Assembly (NCBI GenBank): GCA_963734395.1
Contig: CAVTGY010000007.1
Span: 1,054,001-1,118,000, forward strand
Direction of reading: 5' to 3'
Length of the DNA stretch: 64,000 nucleotides
Source of the DNA: Bog-756 sp963734395
Lineage (GTDB): Bacteria; Actinomycetota; Acidimicrobiia; Acidimicrobiales; RAAP-2
In this document: in pieces, positions 48,342-59,296 of the stretch
Position numbering within the stretch: the first letter of the stretch is position 1
Layout: each line of letters begins with the position of its first letter
Notes under the pieces: model-generated
What the model was told of the DNA's origin: nothing
Databases searched by the model: none
The model's input: only the letters and a program-made list of their open reading frames with translations
Translations under genes and position numbers: made by a program

Positions 48342-49052
48342 TCAGGCCGGAGAACCCTCTGCCAGCAACCAGTCCAGACCACCGGCCAGGTGTCGGAGAT
48401 AGTCGGGGGTCTCCCATGCGTGCGGAAAGTGGCCGAGCGACGAGGAGAACACACGGCCGGTTCCCTCGCTGAAACACCATGACAGTGGACAGCCGGAGTC
48501 CGGGGCACGGCCGACCGTGGTCCCGGCAGTGGAGTCCAGCTCCTCAGAACGGGCGGAGAGGAGCACCCGGGCGTCCGGGCGGAGACCGGAGAACAGGTAG
48601 ATCTCGTCATGCCAGCGCCACGTCGCCCCCAGGTGTGCGACGGCAGGATGGTCGGGCGCAAGCACGTCGAGGGTCACTTCCTGGGTCCACGGGTGACCGT
48701 CGAAGCGAGCCCCGACCAGCAGTCGGTAGTCGTCCCATCCAAGGCTGGAGTCGGTGGCCGAATGAATGGCGAGAACCGACGTGCGTCCTGCCCGAACGCC
48801 GTCGAGCAGGGCGGAGCGTTGGGCCGCCGACCAGGGAGTCTCTCCGATGGTGAACAATGCGACCACCCGCGCCCGGGTCAGGTCGCCGACCTCGAGGGTG
48901 CGGACGTCCTCGACCCTCCTGAAAGCAAGGCCCGCCGCTTCGGCCAGCTCGGCGAGCGCGGTGGCCGATTGGCCGAGCACCCCGTGCACGCCGGCTGGAC
49001 CGGTGCGGTAAGGGGCCACCTGAGTCACGTACAGCAACGCGGGCTCGGCCAT
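48342..49052 (-). CDS. ThuA-like (trehalose utilisation) domain protein
   Basis: Intact 236-residue protein with the flavodoxin/glutamine-amidotransferase-like fold of ThuA. VLAIHSATDSSLGWDDYRLLVGARFDGHPW is split across the typical His-Ser and GAxFxxHP region; TWRWHDEIYLFSGLRPDARVL and GRVFSSSLGHFPHAWETPDY are the other family blocks. ThuA in rhizobia works in trehalose/sucrose conversion to 3-keto sugars, usually with Gfo/Idh/MocA enzymes. Here it stands divergent to the GH4 gene across about 115 bases, consistent with a sugar-utilisation locus. Confidence 0.85.
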   Translation of the reverse strand: MAEPALLYVTQVAPYRTGPAGVHGVLGQSATALAELAEAAGLAFRRVEDVRTLEVGDLTRARVVALFTIGETPWSAAQRSALLDGVRAGRTSVLAIHSATDSSLGWDDYRLLVGARFDGHPWTQEVTLDVLAPDHPAVAHLGATWRWHDEIYLFSGLRPDARVLLSARSEELDSTAGTTVGRAPDSGCPLSWCFSEGTGRVFSSSLGHFPHAWETPDYLRHLAGGLDWLLAEGSPA

Positions 49053-49167
49053 CGCAGAATCCTAACCTCGCGGCCGTTGAGCGGACCGGGCCCGGCGCCT
49101 CGCAAGGGCGTCTGGATAGAGTGACAGTCATGTCGGCCACTCCACCCGTGGCCGAGGATCGGGGCTG

Positions 49168-50554
49168 ATGGCCATGCAGATAACAATCATCGGCGGAGGG
49201 AGCTACCAGTGGACACCCGAGCTCCTCGCCGATCTGCTCGGGACCGAGTCGTTGCGTGGGGCGCACATCGTGCTCGAAGACATCGATCCGGATCCCCTGG
49301 TGAAGATGGAAGCACTGGCCGGCATGGTCAACGAGTCGCTTGGGAGCCGGAGCGACCTTTTCCACCACTACCGATCAGCGTCGAAGGCGCTGGACGGTGC
49401 CGACTTCGTGATCGTGACCGTCTCCACCGGCGGATTCGACTCGATGGCAGTCGACCTGGACGTGCCGGCGAGATTCGGCATCCGACAGTCGGTGGGTGAC
49501 ACGGTCGGTCCCGGGGGCATCAACCGCTCGCTTCGCAATGTCCCCGTCCTGGTCGGCGTGGCCGAGGACATGGGGAAGGTCTGCCCCGACGCGTGGTTGC
49601 TCAACATCACCAATCCGATGACGTGCCTGACCAGGGCGGTCTGCCGACAGACGGCGATCAAGACGGTGGGTCTCTGCCACGAGGTGGGCAACTGGTCGAT
49701 GGACCTTGCCATCGCCCTGGGCAAGCCGGCCGAGGCGGTGGTTCCGACGGTGGCCGGGGTCAACCATTTTCCGGTGGTCACCGCGTTGGACGTCGAGGGC
49801 GAAGACGGTTTTGCCATCCTCGTCCGAGATGGTGGAAAAGGCCGGCGGACTGTCGGCGCTGGCGCCCCGCCCGGGCCGGCCCGAGGCCGAGGCGTTCTCG
49901 GCGCTCGACTTCGTACAGCGTCACGTCCTCAAGCTCACCCTGTTGGACAAGTGGGGCTGTCTTCCTGCCGCCGGTGACCGCCACATTGCCGAGTTCCTCC
50001 CATGGGTGCTGACCGAGGAATCGGATTGGGGCGCGCAGTTCAATATCGAGCTGACTTCGATCGACCGGCGACAGGAGCACCAAGACAACTACATCGCCGA
50101 TGTGGACGCCTGGCTGGGCGGCACCAAGACGCTGCAGACCTGGGCCTCGGGTGAGCTACCCGCGCTGGTGATCGACTCGCTGGTCACCGGCAATCGGCGA
50201 CACCTTCCGGTCAACATCCCCAACGCCGGCCAGGTGCCCGATGTCCCGGCGGAGGCGGTGGTCGAATCGATCTGTGTGGTGGACGGTGACGGTATCCGTG
50301 GTCGCGACGTGGCCCCCCTTCCGGCCCCCTACGACGAGTTGGTGCGCCGCCACGTCGCAGTGGGCGAACTGACGGTGGCGGCCGCTCTCGCCGGTGATCG
50401 GCGGTTGGCGGATGCCGCCTTCTTCCTCGATCCGCTGGCCGGCCGGGGCGACCTTCACCGGACCCAGGCCATGGTGGATGAGCTTCTGTCCGCCACCGCG
50501 GCATGGCTCCCGCAGTTCGCACAGCTGACCCGAACCCGGACTGTTTGGGCCTGA
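49168..50554 (+). CDS. GH4 family glycosidase (one frameshift)
   Basis: About 462 residues of the NAD- and Mn-dependent glycoside hydrolase family 4 (alpha-galactosidase, 6-phospho-glucosidase, alpha-glucuronidase). The NAD loop is ITIIGGGSYQWTPELL; LEDIDPDPL follows beta-2; NITNPMTCLTRAV and LCHEVGNWS hold the metal and catalytic Cys-His region; AGVNHFPVV is the next family block. An extra C near 49828 shifts the frame; ignoring it gives LVEMVEKAGGLSA and the intact C-terminal half to 50554. Uses hydride abstraction at C3, unlike other glycosidases. Which sugar is unclear. Confidence 0.86.
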
Positions 50555-50594
50555 TCGGCCCGCACCGACCGGAGACCCCGATCAGGAGGACCAC

Positions 50595-51483
50595 ATGCAA
50601 CTCGGCTTCATCGGTCTGGGAGCCATGGGACTGCCCATGACCGGCCACCTGCTGGAGGCCGGTCATCAGGTGACGGTTGCCTCGCGTAGCCCGGGCCCGG
50701 TGGCGCTGGCCGTGTCCCGGGGCGCCGCCGACGGTCAGACCCCTCTGGCGGTAGCCGAGGCCAGCGAGGTGGTCATCCTCTGCGTTCCGAGCTCGCCGCA
50801 GGTGGCGGAAGTGGTCGGGGCCATGCTGCCGGCCCTCGGAGCGGGCAAGGTGGTGGTGGACTGTTCGACGATCGATCCGGAGGTGGCGCGAACCCAGCAC
50901 GAACGGGTCACGGCGACGGGAGCCGGATTCCTCGACGCCCCGCTGTCGGGTGGCACTGCCGGGGCCGCCAAGGGAACCCTGACCCTGATGGTCGGCGGCG
51001 ACCCGGCGACGCTGGATGCGGTTCGCCCGGCGCTCGAACCGTTCGCCGGGCTCGTCGTCCACGTCGGGGGACCCGGCATGGGCCAGGTGGTGAAGCTGTG
51101 CAACAACGTGATCTACGCCGCCCAGATGGTGGCGACCGTCCGAAGCGACCGCGCTGGCGGTCAAGTCGGGCGTGGACATGGAAAAGTTCCTCGAGGTGAT
51201 CGCCCACTCGACCGGTGACTGCGTGGCGGTGCGCACCCGCCTGCCGGTGGCCGGGGTGGTGCCCGAAAGCCCGGCATCCAATGGGTGGCAGCCCGGATTC
51301 ATGACCGACCTGATGGCCAAGGACCTCGACCTGGCCCTCGGCTACGGCGCCAGCGCCGGCGTACCGCTGGCCACCGCAGCCTCGGCGCGTCAGGCGCTCA
51401 CTGCCGCCACGGTGGCCGGCTACGGGCGCGAGGACTTCTCGGCAGTGGCCAAGGTGGTCTTTGCCTTGTCCGGGTTGGCGTGA
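50595..51483 (+). CDS. 3-hydroxyisobutyrate dehydrogenase-like (beta-hydroxyacid) dehydrogenase (one frameshift)
   Basis: About 295 residues. QLGFIGLGAMGLPM is the dinucleotide loop, DAPLSGGTAGA the substrate-binding segment, and GMGQVVKLCNN contains the catalytic Lys. One extra C near 51148 breaks the frame (ATV then EATALAVKSGVDMEKF restored). The family oxidises 3-hydroxyisobutyrate, tartronate semialdehyde, glycerate or similar hydroxy acids. AGGAGGACC gives an excellent ribosome site before ATG 50595. The stop overlaps the aldolase GTG (GTGA). Context with aldolase and kinase suggests a sugar-acid route. Confidence 0.88.
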
Positions 51484-52268
51484 AGGGTGAGGTGACAGCA
51501 ACGCCCGGGCGAGCGCTTGCCCTGCCTGCTTTGGTTCTGGCGGCCGATCACCGGGCACGGGGGGTGATGACCATCGAGCCGTACGCCGAGTATCTCGATG
51601 CGCTCCGGTCGGCGCTCGCTCACTGTGACGGCATTCTGGCCACCGCCCAACCGCTGACCGATCTGTCCACCAGCGGCGCCATCGGGTCCGACCAGCAGAC
51701 CTATCTGTCGCTCAATCGCACCGGTCTGGCCGGATCGGTGTTCGAGCTCGACGACCGCCTGGTGGCCAGCGTGAGCCGGGCCGCCGACGACGGATGGACC
51801 GGGGTCAAGCTGATGACCCGGATCGATCTCGACGACCGGGGCGGGGCGGCCGCGCTCGAGCTCCTGGGCCGGGTACTCGAAGAGGCCAAGGAAGTCGGAC
51901 TTCGAGGCCCTCATCGAACCGGTCCTCTGGCGCGACGGGACGGATGTCGCGGGAGACCGGCGACATCGTGCTGGCCGCAGTCGTCGCCCACGACATCGGG
52001 GCACCACTTCTCAAGGTGCCGGTTCCCGACGCTCGGGCGGGCAAGGAGCGCATCGCCGCGGTGAGCAGAGTGGTGGCCGCGGTCGGGGTGCCCGGTTCTC
52101 TTCCTCGGCGGACCGCACCGGGATCGCAGCGGCGACCGCATCGTCGAAGAGGTCGACGATGTGATGGCCGGGGGCGGATCCGGGCTGGCCATGGGCAGGG
52201 CCATCTTTCAGGAACCGTCTCCCGCGGCGATGGCGAAACGAGTGGCAGAGGTCGTGCACGGCCGGTGA
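51480..52268 (+). CDS. Class I aldolase, DeoC/FbaB-like TIM barrel (three frameshifts)
   Basis: About 262 residues. LVLAADHRARGVMTIEPYAEYLD starts the barrel (in two parts); WTGVKLMTRIDLDDRG and EALIEPVLWRDGR follow, then DIVLAAVVAHDIGAPLLKVPVP with the presumed Schiff-base Lys. The final VLFLGGPHRDRSGDRIVEE leads to GGGSGLAMGRAIFQ, a phosphate-binding end as in FbaB or LacD-type aldolases. Extra bases near 51905, 51955 and 52100 explain the breaks. GTG 51480 overlaps the dehydrogenase stop. It probably cleaves or acts on a phosphorylated keto-sugar made by the kinase encoded next. Confidence 0.75.
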
Positions 52269-52272
52269 TCCG

Positions 52273-53819
52273 GTGATCCTGACCATCGATCTGGGCACCA
52301 GCGTCACCAAGGTCGCCCTGTGGGACCACGAAGGGTTGATGGCCTTGTCAGAGACGGCGGTGGACACCGTTCACCCGGGACCGGGTCGATCGGAGCAGGA
52401 CCCTTCTACGTGGTGGACATCGGTGGTGGCGTCGTGCGCGCAGGTACGCGGCGCAACCCGAGCCGGTTTCGGATCGGTCGAGGTGGTCGGGTGCACCGGG
52501 GCCCGTCAGACCTTGGTGCTGGTGGACGACGTCGGGGAGGCTCTCGGGCCGGCGATCCTGTGGTCGGACCGCCGTGCCGCAGCGGAGGCGGCCGAGTTGT
52601 CCGACGATCTGGGAACCGGAGACGGGCCCGCCCGCCGAGTGCGGGATCGTCGTCGACGGGTCATCGGTGGCCGCCAAGATCGCCTGGCTGGCCGTCACCA
52701 GGGCCGAGCGGTTGGACGCCAGCCGATGGATCCTGACGCCACGCGACCTGATCGTCTGGTGGCTGACCGGTGAGGTGGCCACCGATGTCACCATGGCGTC
52801 GCGTTCGGGTCTCTACGACGCCGACGGCCGGGTGGTGGGGGAGCTGGTGGGAAGCAGCGGGGGACCGGTTGCCACCGGTAGTCCCGGCGGACCAGGTGGT
52901 GGGTGGCCTGCAGGGCGGAGCGGCTGCCGCGCTCGGGTTGCCGTTGGGCACGCCGGTGGTCATCGGTGCAGCCGATCGACCTTCGGAGGTCGTGGGTACC
53001 GGGTCGACCGCATCCTCGCCCATGGTCAGCTGGGGCACCACCGCGAACGTTTCGGTACCGGTCGTCGACCGACCGGTACCGCCGCCGGCCGGCGTGGTGG
53101 TGTCCAGGGCGGCCGATGGCGGGTGGCTCCTCGAAGGCGGGCTGTCTGCGGCCGGGTCGTTGGTGGCGTGGCTCGCCCGGTGTACCGGCACCCAGCCCGC
53201 CGACCTGGCTCAGCTGGCGGAGCACTGTCCACCCGGTGCTCGCGGCGTGCTGGCGACACCGTGGCTGGACGGGGCACGGGCACCCTGGTGGAGGTCGGAT
53301 GCCTCTGCGGCGATCGTCGGTCTGGGGTCGGAGCACGGAGCCGAGGAGCTGGCTCGGGCCGCATTCGAATCGGTGGGGTGGGAGGTGGCCCGGTGCCTCG
53401 ATGCCATGGCGGCCGGACGACGGGTGCAGCCGGCGTTCGTCGACATCGTGTTGGGCGGGCGAGGCGCGGCCATACCGGTGTGGCTCGACGTGTTGACCGG
53501 CATCACCGGTCTGCCGGTGGTGCGACGCCGGTCGGGCCAGGCCGCCTCCGCCGGGGCCGCGTTGGTGGCGGCAGGAGCGGTCGGGATCGACTACGACCTC
53601 GCCCGCGTCGACCCGGTCATCGAACAGGTCGAGCCCGATCTCGCCACGGTCGGCATATACGACGGCCTGCGTGGTCAGGCGGACCGGGTGGCCATGGCGG
53701 CGCTGATCGACATGGGCTTCCCCTCTGCCGACGCCGAGCGAGGCTGCACCTCCGGGGCTCCCGGTGCGACTGACCCTGGCCTATGGCACCGACGGCTTGA
53801 CGGTCGAGGTGCCCGATGA
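52273..53819 (+). CDS. FGGY-family carbohydrate kinase (frameshifts)
   Basis: About 510 residues. The N-terminal phosphate loop is ILTIDLGTSVTKVALWDHEG; CTGARQTLVLVDD and ILWSDRRAAAEA are family features. After an extra base near 52618 the frame gives CGIVVDGSSVAAKIAWLA, after another near 52862 GDRLPPVVPADQVV and VVIGAADRPSEVVGTGSTA, then VDIVLGGRGAAIPVWLDVLTG in two parts near the end. The assembled stop at 53819 overlaps the LarA-like gene by 56 bases; a further undetected shift could end it earlier. Phosphorylates a sugar, polyol or sugar acid for the adjacent aldolase. Confidence 0.8.
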
Positions 53820-55018
53820 CGCGGTGGTGGTCGAGCCCAAGGAGCCGGTCGCGCTCGCCGACGAGACGCGAAGCGGTGCGCCGCTCGCTGCGGTCGCCGC
53901 TCTCGGGCCCGCCGTTGGCTGATCTGGTGGGTCCGGGCGACCGGGTGGCGGTGGTCTTCCCGGACATCACCCGTCCGATGCCCAACACGACGGTCCTCCC
54001 TCCTTTGTTGGCCGAGCTCGAACGCTCGGGTGCGGGACCCGATCGGGTCGAGTTGCTGTGCGCCACCGGCACCCATCGCCCAGCCACCGCCGAGGAGATG
54101 GTCAGGCTGGTCGGTGAGGAGATCGTGGCCCGGTACACGATCCACGACCACCGGGCGGACGAGGGCGACCATGTGGTCGTCGGCGAGGTGGACGGCACAC
54201 CGGTACTGCTCGATCGTCGTTATGTGGAAGCCGATGTCCGCATCGTGACCGGCTTCGTGGAGCCTCACTTCTTCGCCGGTTGGAGTGGAGGTCCGAAGGG
54301 AACGTGCCCGGGCTTGGCTGCCACCCCGACGGTTCTGGAGGCACACAGCCCGGTGCGCATGGCCGACGCCCGGTCGACGTGGATGGTCACCGACGGCAAT
54401 CCGGTTCACGACTTCGTACGAGCCGCCACCGCACTGTGCCCGCCCGATCTGTCGGTGGACGTCACCATCGACAGCCACCGTCGATTGACCGGCGTCTTCA
54501 CCGGCGTCCTGCCGGGCAGCCACGATGCCGCCTGTGCATTCGCAACCGACAGCGTGACCCAAACGGTGGAGGGCCGCTTCGATGTGGTTCTCACCACCAA
54601 CGGCGGGTATCCGCTCGACCGCAATCTCTACCAGGCGGTCAAGGGAATGGCCGCCGCCGAACGGGTGGTCGCCGCTGGCGGTGTCATCGTGATGGCAGCC
54701 GCATGCGTCGACGGTGTGCCGGCCGACGGGGCCTTCGCCCGCATTCTCACCGGCGTCTCGAGTCCCGAGCAGATGCTGCGGCCCGCCGGACCGGGAGAGT
54801 TGGACGGGTGGCAGGCCCAGGTACTGGGTCGGGTGCTCGGGAGGGCCGAGGTGTGGTTCTACTCGGGGGGACTGTCGGACGAGTCGGTGCGTTCGGGGCT
54901 GATGACGCCGGTGCACGATCTGGAGGCGGCGGTGGCCAAGGCACTCGACCGAAGCCGTTCGTCCCGGCTGTGCGTCCTGCCCCAGGGCCCACTGACCGTG
55001 GCGACGCCGGCGGGCTGA
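53764..55018 (+). CDS. Nickel-dependent lactate racemase (LarA) family protein (one frameshift)
   Basis: About 417 residues. LarA enzymes racemise or epimerise 2-hydroxy acids using a nickel-pincer nucleotide. VAVVFPDITRPMPNTTVLPPLL is split across the hallmark N-terminal region; GTHRPAT, EPHFFAGWSGGPKG and the His of EAHSPVRM correspond to the catalytic histidines and lysine of Lactobacillus LarA, at about residues 101, 167, 177 and 193. One extra base near 53866 shifts the first 34 codons. GTG 53764 starts ahead of LTLAYGTDGLTVEV. The maturation genes LarB, LarC and LarE are not in the window. It probably supplies the right stereoisomer of a sugar acid. Confidence 0.88.
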
Positions 55019-55083
55019 GGGAACAGCCGTCGGCCGGGCCCACCTGTGTCCTGCATCCGGGTCGTCGCTAGTGTGTGGCTTCC

Positions 55084-57291
55084 ATGACCGACCAGGTGGT
55101 ATTCGACTTCGCTGTCCCAGAGGAACTGCTGAAGGAAGTCGTGGCCAAAAGCCGTGATCCCGAAAGCGGTCGCCGCCCTCGACGTCATGCCCGGGACCGG
55201 CGAGGGAAAGCCCCCGCCACTGGTGGGAATACTCCGCGAGAACGGCTTTGCTCCCCTGGTGCTCCTGACCATGGCGGCCATGGTGCCGGGCAGCTTCGGC
55301 AACGGCATCGATATCATCGGGACCAACCTCGAAACACTCGTTCCACATGCACGACGCCGCCCTGGGGGCGGTGGCCTTCGTGGCCCAGGTGGCCCAGCTG
55401 CTGTGGGCGGTGCCGCTGGCGCTGTGGGCCGACCGGGGCAGTCGCAAGGTGGTGGCCGGGGTCGCCCTCCTGGTCTTCTCGGTCTTCGCCCCGCTGATGG
55501 GCCTGGCGCCCAACGTGTGGGCCTTCACCTTCCTGTACCTCATCGCGTCGGTGGGGTCCGGGGTCAACAACACCGTCCACAACTCGTACCTCTCCGATGC
55601 CTATCCCACCGAGGGTCGAGGACGGGTCTTCAGTTGGCACAATCTTTCCGACCCTCTGTCCAAGACCGTCGGCATCCTCATCTTCGGCTACATCGTCACG
55701 GTGGGTCACGACTGGCGATGGGGCACGCTCATCGCCCTGGTCGGGATCCCCATCGGGTTCTCGCTGTTCACAATTCGGGAGCCGGACAAGGGGGCCAACG
55801 AGTCGAGCCACATCCTCAAGGCCTCGGGCATGGACATCCACACTCAGCAGAGTGAGGCCCCCCGGGTTCTGCTCGGTTCGGCCGTCACCCGCCTGTTGCG
55901 GATCCGCTCGATCTACTTCGAGCTGGTGGCGGTGGCGATTCTCGGGTTCGCCGGAACCGGCGCCCCGCTGTTCGGCAACCTTTACTTCGTCCGACATTGG
56001 GGCCTGGACACCGCACAACGCAGCGAGGTGTACTCGATCATCGGACTGGCGGCCTTCCTAGGGCTGCCGGTGGCCTATGTGTTGGGTGACCGGTACTTCC
56101 GGCGGGCACCCCAACGTCCTCTGGTCATCGCCGGGATCTGCATCACCGCCTACGGGGCCTTGTACGTGGCCTCGCTCTACATGCCCGAGCTGTGGATGGT
56201 GGTGCTGTTCCAGGTTTCTGGCCAACGCGTCGGTCTCACCGCTGGCCATCTGCATCTTCCTCACCCTGGCGGCAACCGCCCCACCCGAGATGCGAACCAT
56301 CTGTTTCGCCATGTTCGGCGTCTACTCGCTGGTGTTCGGGGGCTTCGCCGGCGGCGTGCTGCTCGGCGCAATCAGCGATGCGGTCGGCTACGCAAACGGA
56401 CCGACGGTCGCGCTGACCCTGATCGGACCGGTCTGCGCCATCGGTGGAATCATGCTGTTCGTCGGCTCCCGCTATGTGCGGCGGGACATCACCCTGGTCA
56501 TCGAGGACGTGCTCGAGCGGCACGCCGAGGGCGTGCGCCGTGAAGCCGGCGGAGAAGTGCCGGCGCTTCAGATCCACAATCTCGACTTCTTCTACGGCAC
56601 CAACCAGGTGCTCTTCGACGTCAACCTCGAGGTTGCACCAGGGAGAGATCTTTGCGTTGCTCGGCACCAACGGTGCCGGGAAGTCCACGCTCCTGCGGGC
56701 AGTGTCCGGATTGGACCATCCCCACCGGGGGTCATCCGGATCTACGGGACCAACTGCACCTATCTCGAACCGGAGCAGATCATCGACCAGGGCGTCGGAT
56801 TGTTGGTGGGCGGAAAGATGACCTTCCCCGGTCTCACCGTGCGGGACAATCTCCGGATCGGGGCCCACTCGCTGCGAGGCCAGGGTTCGCGGAGCAGGTC
56901 GGCGTTGAGCGAGGCCGTCGATCGGTTTCCCGAGCTCTCCGAACGGCTCGACCAGCCCGCCGGGACGTTGTCCGGTGGCGAACAGCAGATGCTGGCGCTG
57001 GCCCGGGTGATGATGACCGCGCCGAAGCTCCTTCTCATCGACGAACTGGCTCTCGGGCTCGCCCCTATGGCGGTCGACCGGTTGATGGCCATCGTTCGCG
57101 AGGTGAACGCAGAGGGAACGACGGTCATTCTGGTGGAACAGAGCATGAACCGGGCGATGAGTCTGGCGGAACGAGCCGTCTTTCTCGAGCGCGGCGAGAT
57201 CCGCTTCGATGGTCTCACCGCCGATCTGCTCGAGCGCACGGACCTGCTGCGACCAGTATTTCTGGGAGCGGCGGCGACCGGGCTCGAGTAG
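55084..57291 (+). CDS. MFS transporter fused to a LivF-type ABC ATPase (several frameshifts)
   Basis: About 735 residues. Residues 55-470 form a 12-helix major-facilitator domain: motif A-like WADRGSRKVVAG, then LIASVGSGVNNTVHNSYLSD and later AAFLGLPVAYVLGDRYFRR. A charged linker (RRDITLVIEDVLERHAEG) leads directly into an ATPase domain: LDFFYGTNQVLFDV, Walker A LGTNGAGKST near 525, GTLSGGEQQMLALARV, LLLIDELALGLAP, VILVEQSMNRAMSL. The junction from the last helix to the ATPase is one frame, and the frame that a single inserted base would hide has no stop across the linker, so the fusion looks real. Shifts lie near 55150, 55342, 56222, 56637 and 56725. Followed by LivH ten bases on. Confidence 0.82.
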
Positions 57292-57301
57292 CGGGGTCGC
57301 C

Positions 57302-58186
57302 GTGTCGATCCCGAGCTTCGTTCTGGTGCAAGGCGTCATCACCGGTCTCAGTTACGGCTTGTTGGCCATGGGCCTGGTGCTCATCTACAAGACCAACAGG
57401 GTGCTCAACTTCGCCCAGGGACAACTCGGGGTGGTGGCGGCCGTCTTCATGGTCAAGTGCTTCTACGACTTCGGGTTCAACTACTGGTTCTGCGCTGATA
57501 CTGGCGCTGGGCGCTGGCCGCAGCGGTCGGCGCGCTGAGCGAACTGCTGCTCCGGCGACTCTTCAACCGGCCCCGGGTCCTGGTGATGGTGGCGACCATC
57601 GGCTTGAGCCAGGTGCTCTTCGTGTTCACCGCGCTGCCGTTCATTCGCCCCGCACAACCTGTTCAAGCCGTTCCCCGTCCCGTTTGACGTGTCCTTCCAC
57701 ATCGGCACCTATCTGTTCACCGCCGGCGCGGTGATGACGCTGGTGGCGGCGCCGATCGTCGCCGTCGGCTTGGCCGTGTTCGTCAAGTGGTCACCGTGGG
57801 GACTGGCCATGCGGGCCATGTCCGAAAACGCCGACTCGGCCCGGCTGTCGGGGGTGTGGGTCCGTCGAACCTCGACGGTGGCATGGACGGTCGCCGGCGT
57901 GTTGTCGGCTTTCACCGCGATTCTGGCCGCGCCGGGTCAGACCTCCTCGCTGACCGAGGTGCTGAGCCCCGAGCTGCTGCTGTTGGCCCTGACCGCCGCC
58001 ATGGTGGGGGCGATGGTGAGCCTGACCGTGGCCTTTGTGGCCGCCATCGGCGTCGGCGTCATCCAGGAGATCCTGGTGTGGAATCTGACCAGTACCGCCC
58101 AGGTCGACCTGGTCCTGTTCGCCATGGTCATGGCGGTCCTGCTGGTCCGGATCGCCGCACTGCAGACCGGATCGCGGCGTGGATGA
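57302..58186 (+). CDS. LivH-type ABC permease (three frameshifts)
   Basis: About 293 residues with many hydrophobic helices. VQGVITGLSYGLLAMGLVLIYKTNR is split by typical LivH features (start, then YKTNRVLNFAQGQLG). Extra bases near 57494 and 57525 disturb the next helix (ELLLRRLFNRPRVLVMVATIG follows), and one near 57652 precedes HNLFKPFPVPFDV. The remainder is intact, including the EAA-like loop AMRAMSENADSARLSGVWVRR that contacts the ATPase. GTG 57302 follows the MFS-ATPase gene closely; the stop overlaps the LivM start. Membrane half of an amino acid, amide or organic-acid importer. Confidence 0.85.
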
Positions 58187-59296
58187 GCGCTCAACCTGGC
58201 TCGAGAATTCGCGTGGGCAGCTGCGGAGTGACACGCCGCTCCGTCGCAAGGTGGGCGGCGTCGGTGTGGTGGCGACCGTGATCGCGGTCGCCCTGTTGCC
58301 GTTGGTGATAAGTACCGGCAACTCGTTCCTGCTCTCGCAGATCTGCATCTACGCGGTGATCGCGCTGTCCCTGACCGTGCTCACCGGTTGGGCGGGTCAG
58401 GTTTCGCTCGGGCAGTTCGGGTTGGTGGCTTGCGGGGCCCTCATGGCCGCACACCTCGGTTCGAGTGTTCCGCTGGTCCTGTTGATGGCATTCGCCGGAG
58501 CGGTGACCGCGGTGATCGCCGTGCTGGTCGGCCTCCCCGCCCTCCGAGTCAGGGGTCTCTACCTGGCGGTGAGCACGCTGGCCTTCAGTCTGTGGTTCAT
58601 GGGGGCGGTACTGGCCACTCCGTGCTGGAACCTGCCCGTGTTCAACAAACGCATCTGTACGGGACTGCCCAATCCCCAGTCCACCCTCATCGCCAGGCCG
58701 AATCTGTTCGGAATCGGACTGGGTCCGAGCGGGCATTCGCCTGGTTCTCGCTCGGCGTCCTGGTCCTCTCGGTGATGATGGTCAGGCTGTGGCGGGACCG
58801 GGGGGTGGCCCGTCGACTGATGGCCGTTCGGGACAATGAGACCGGCGCGGGGGCCATGGGCATTCCCCTGGCCCGCAGCAAGCTCCTGGCCTTCGCCCTG
58901 TCCGGCTTCATGGCCGGCTACGCCGGCGTCTGTCTGGCGTTCGCCACCGAGCGCTTCTCGACGACCACCTTCGATCCCACCCTCTCCATCCTGGTGGTGT
59001 CCATGGTGGTCATCGGAGGACTGGGCACCATCGACGGAGCCGTGCTCGGGGCCGTCTACCTGGTCGGCCTCCCCGCCATCTTCGGGACGGACCCGACGAT
59101 CGAGTTCCTCACCAGCGGGCTCGGCCTCTTGGCGTTCATCCTCTATCTTCCCGGCGGTCTGGCCCAGCTCCTCCACCGCTTCGGCGATCTGGTCACCGTG
59201 GGCATCGAACGGCTCGCCGAGCGAAGTGACGATCGGTCGACGCCCGATCAACCAGGACCGGCACTCGGGTCGGTGGCCACCGAGGTGGCGGGGTGA
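58179..59296 (+). CDS. LivM-type ABC permease (one frameshift)
   Basis: About 372 residues. Helices VVATVIAVALLPLVISTG and ICIYAVIALSLTVLTGWAG are followed by the LivM signature GWAGQVSLGQFGLVACGAL. A single base change near 58735 (here a loss, or two gains) shifts to FAWFSLGVLVLSVMMVRLW, then the ATPase-contact loop RRLMAVRDNETGAGAMGIPL and SMVVIGGLGTIDGAVLGAV complete the protein. GTG 58179 overlaps the LivH end by eight bases, and the stop overlaps the LivG GTG (GTGA). Pairs with LivH as the membrane channel. Confidence 0.88.
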
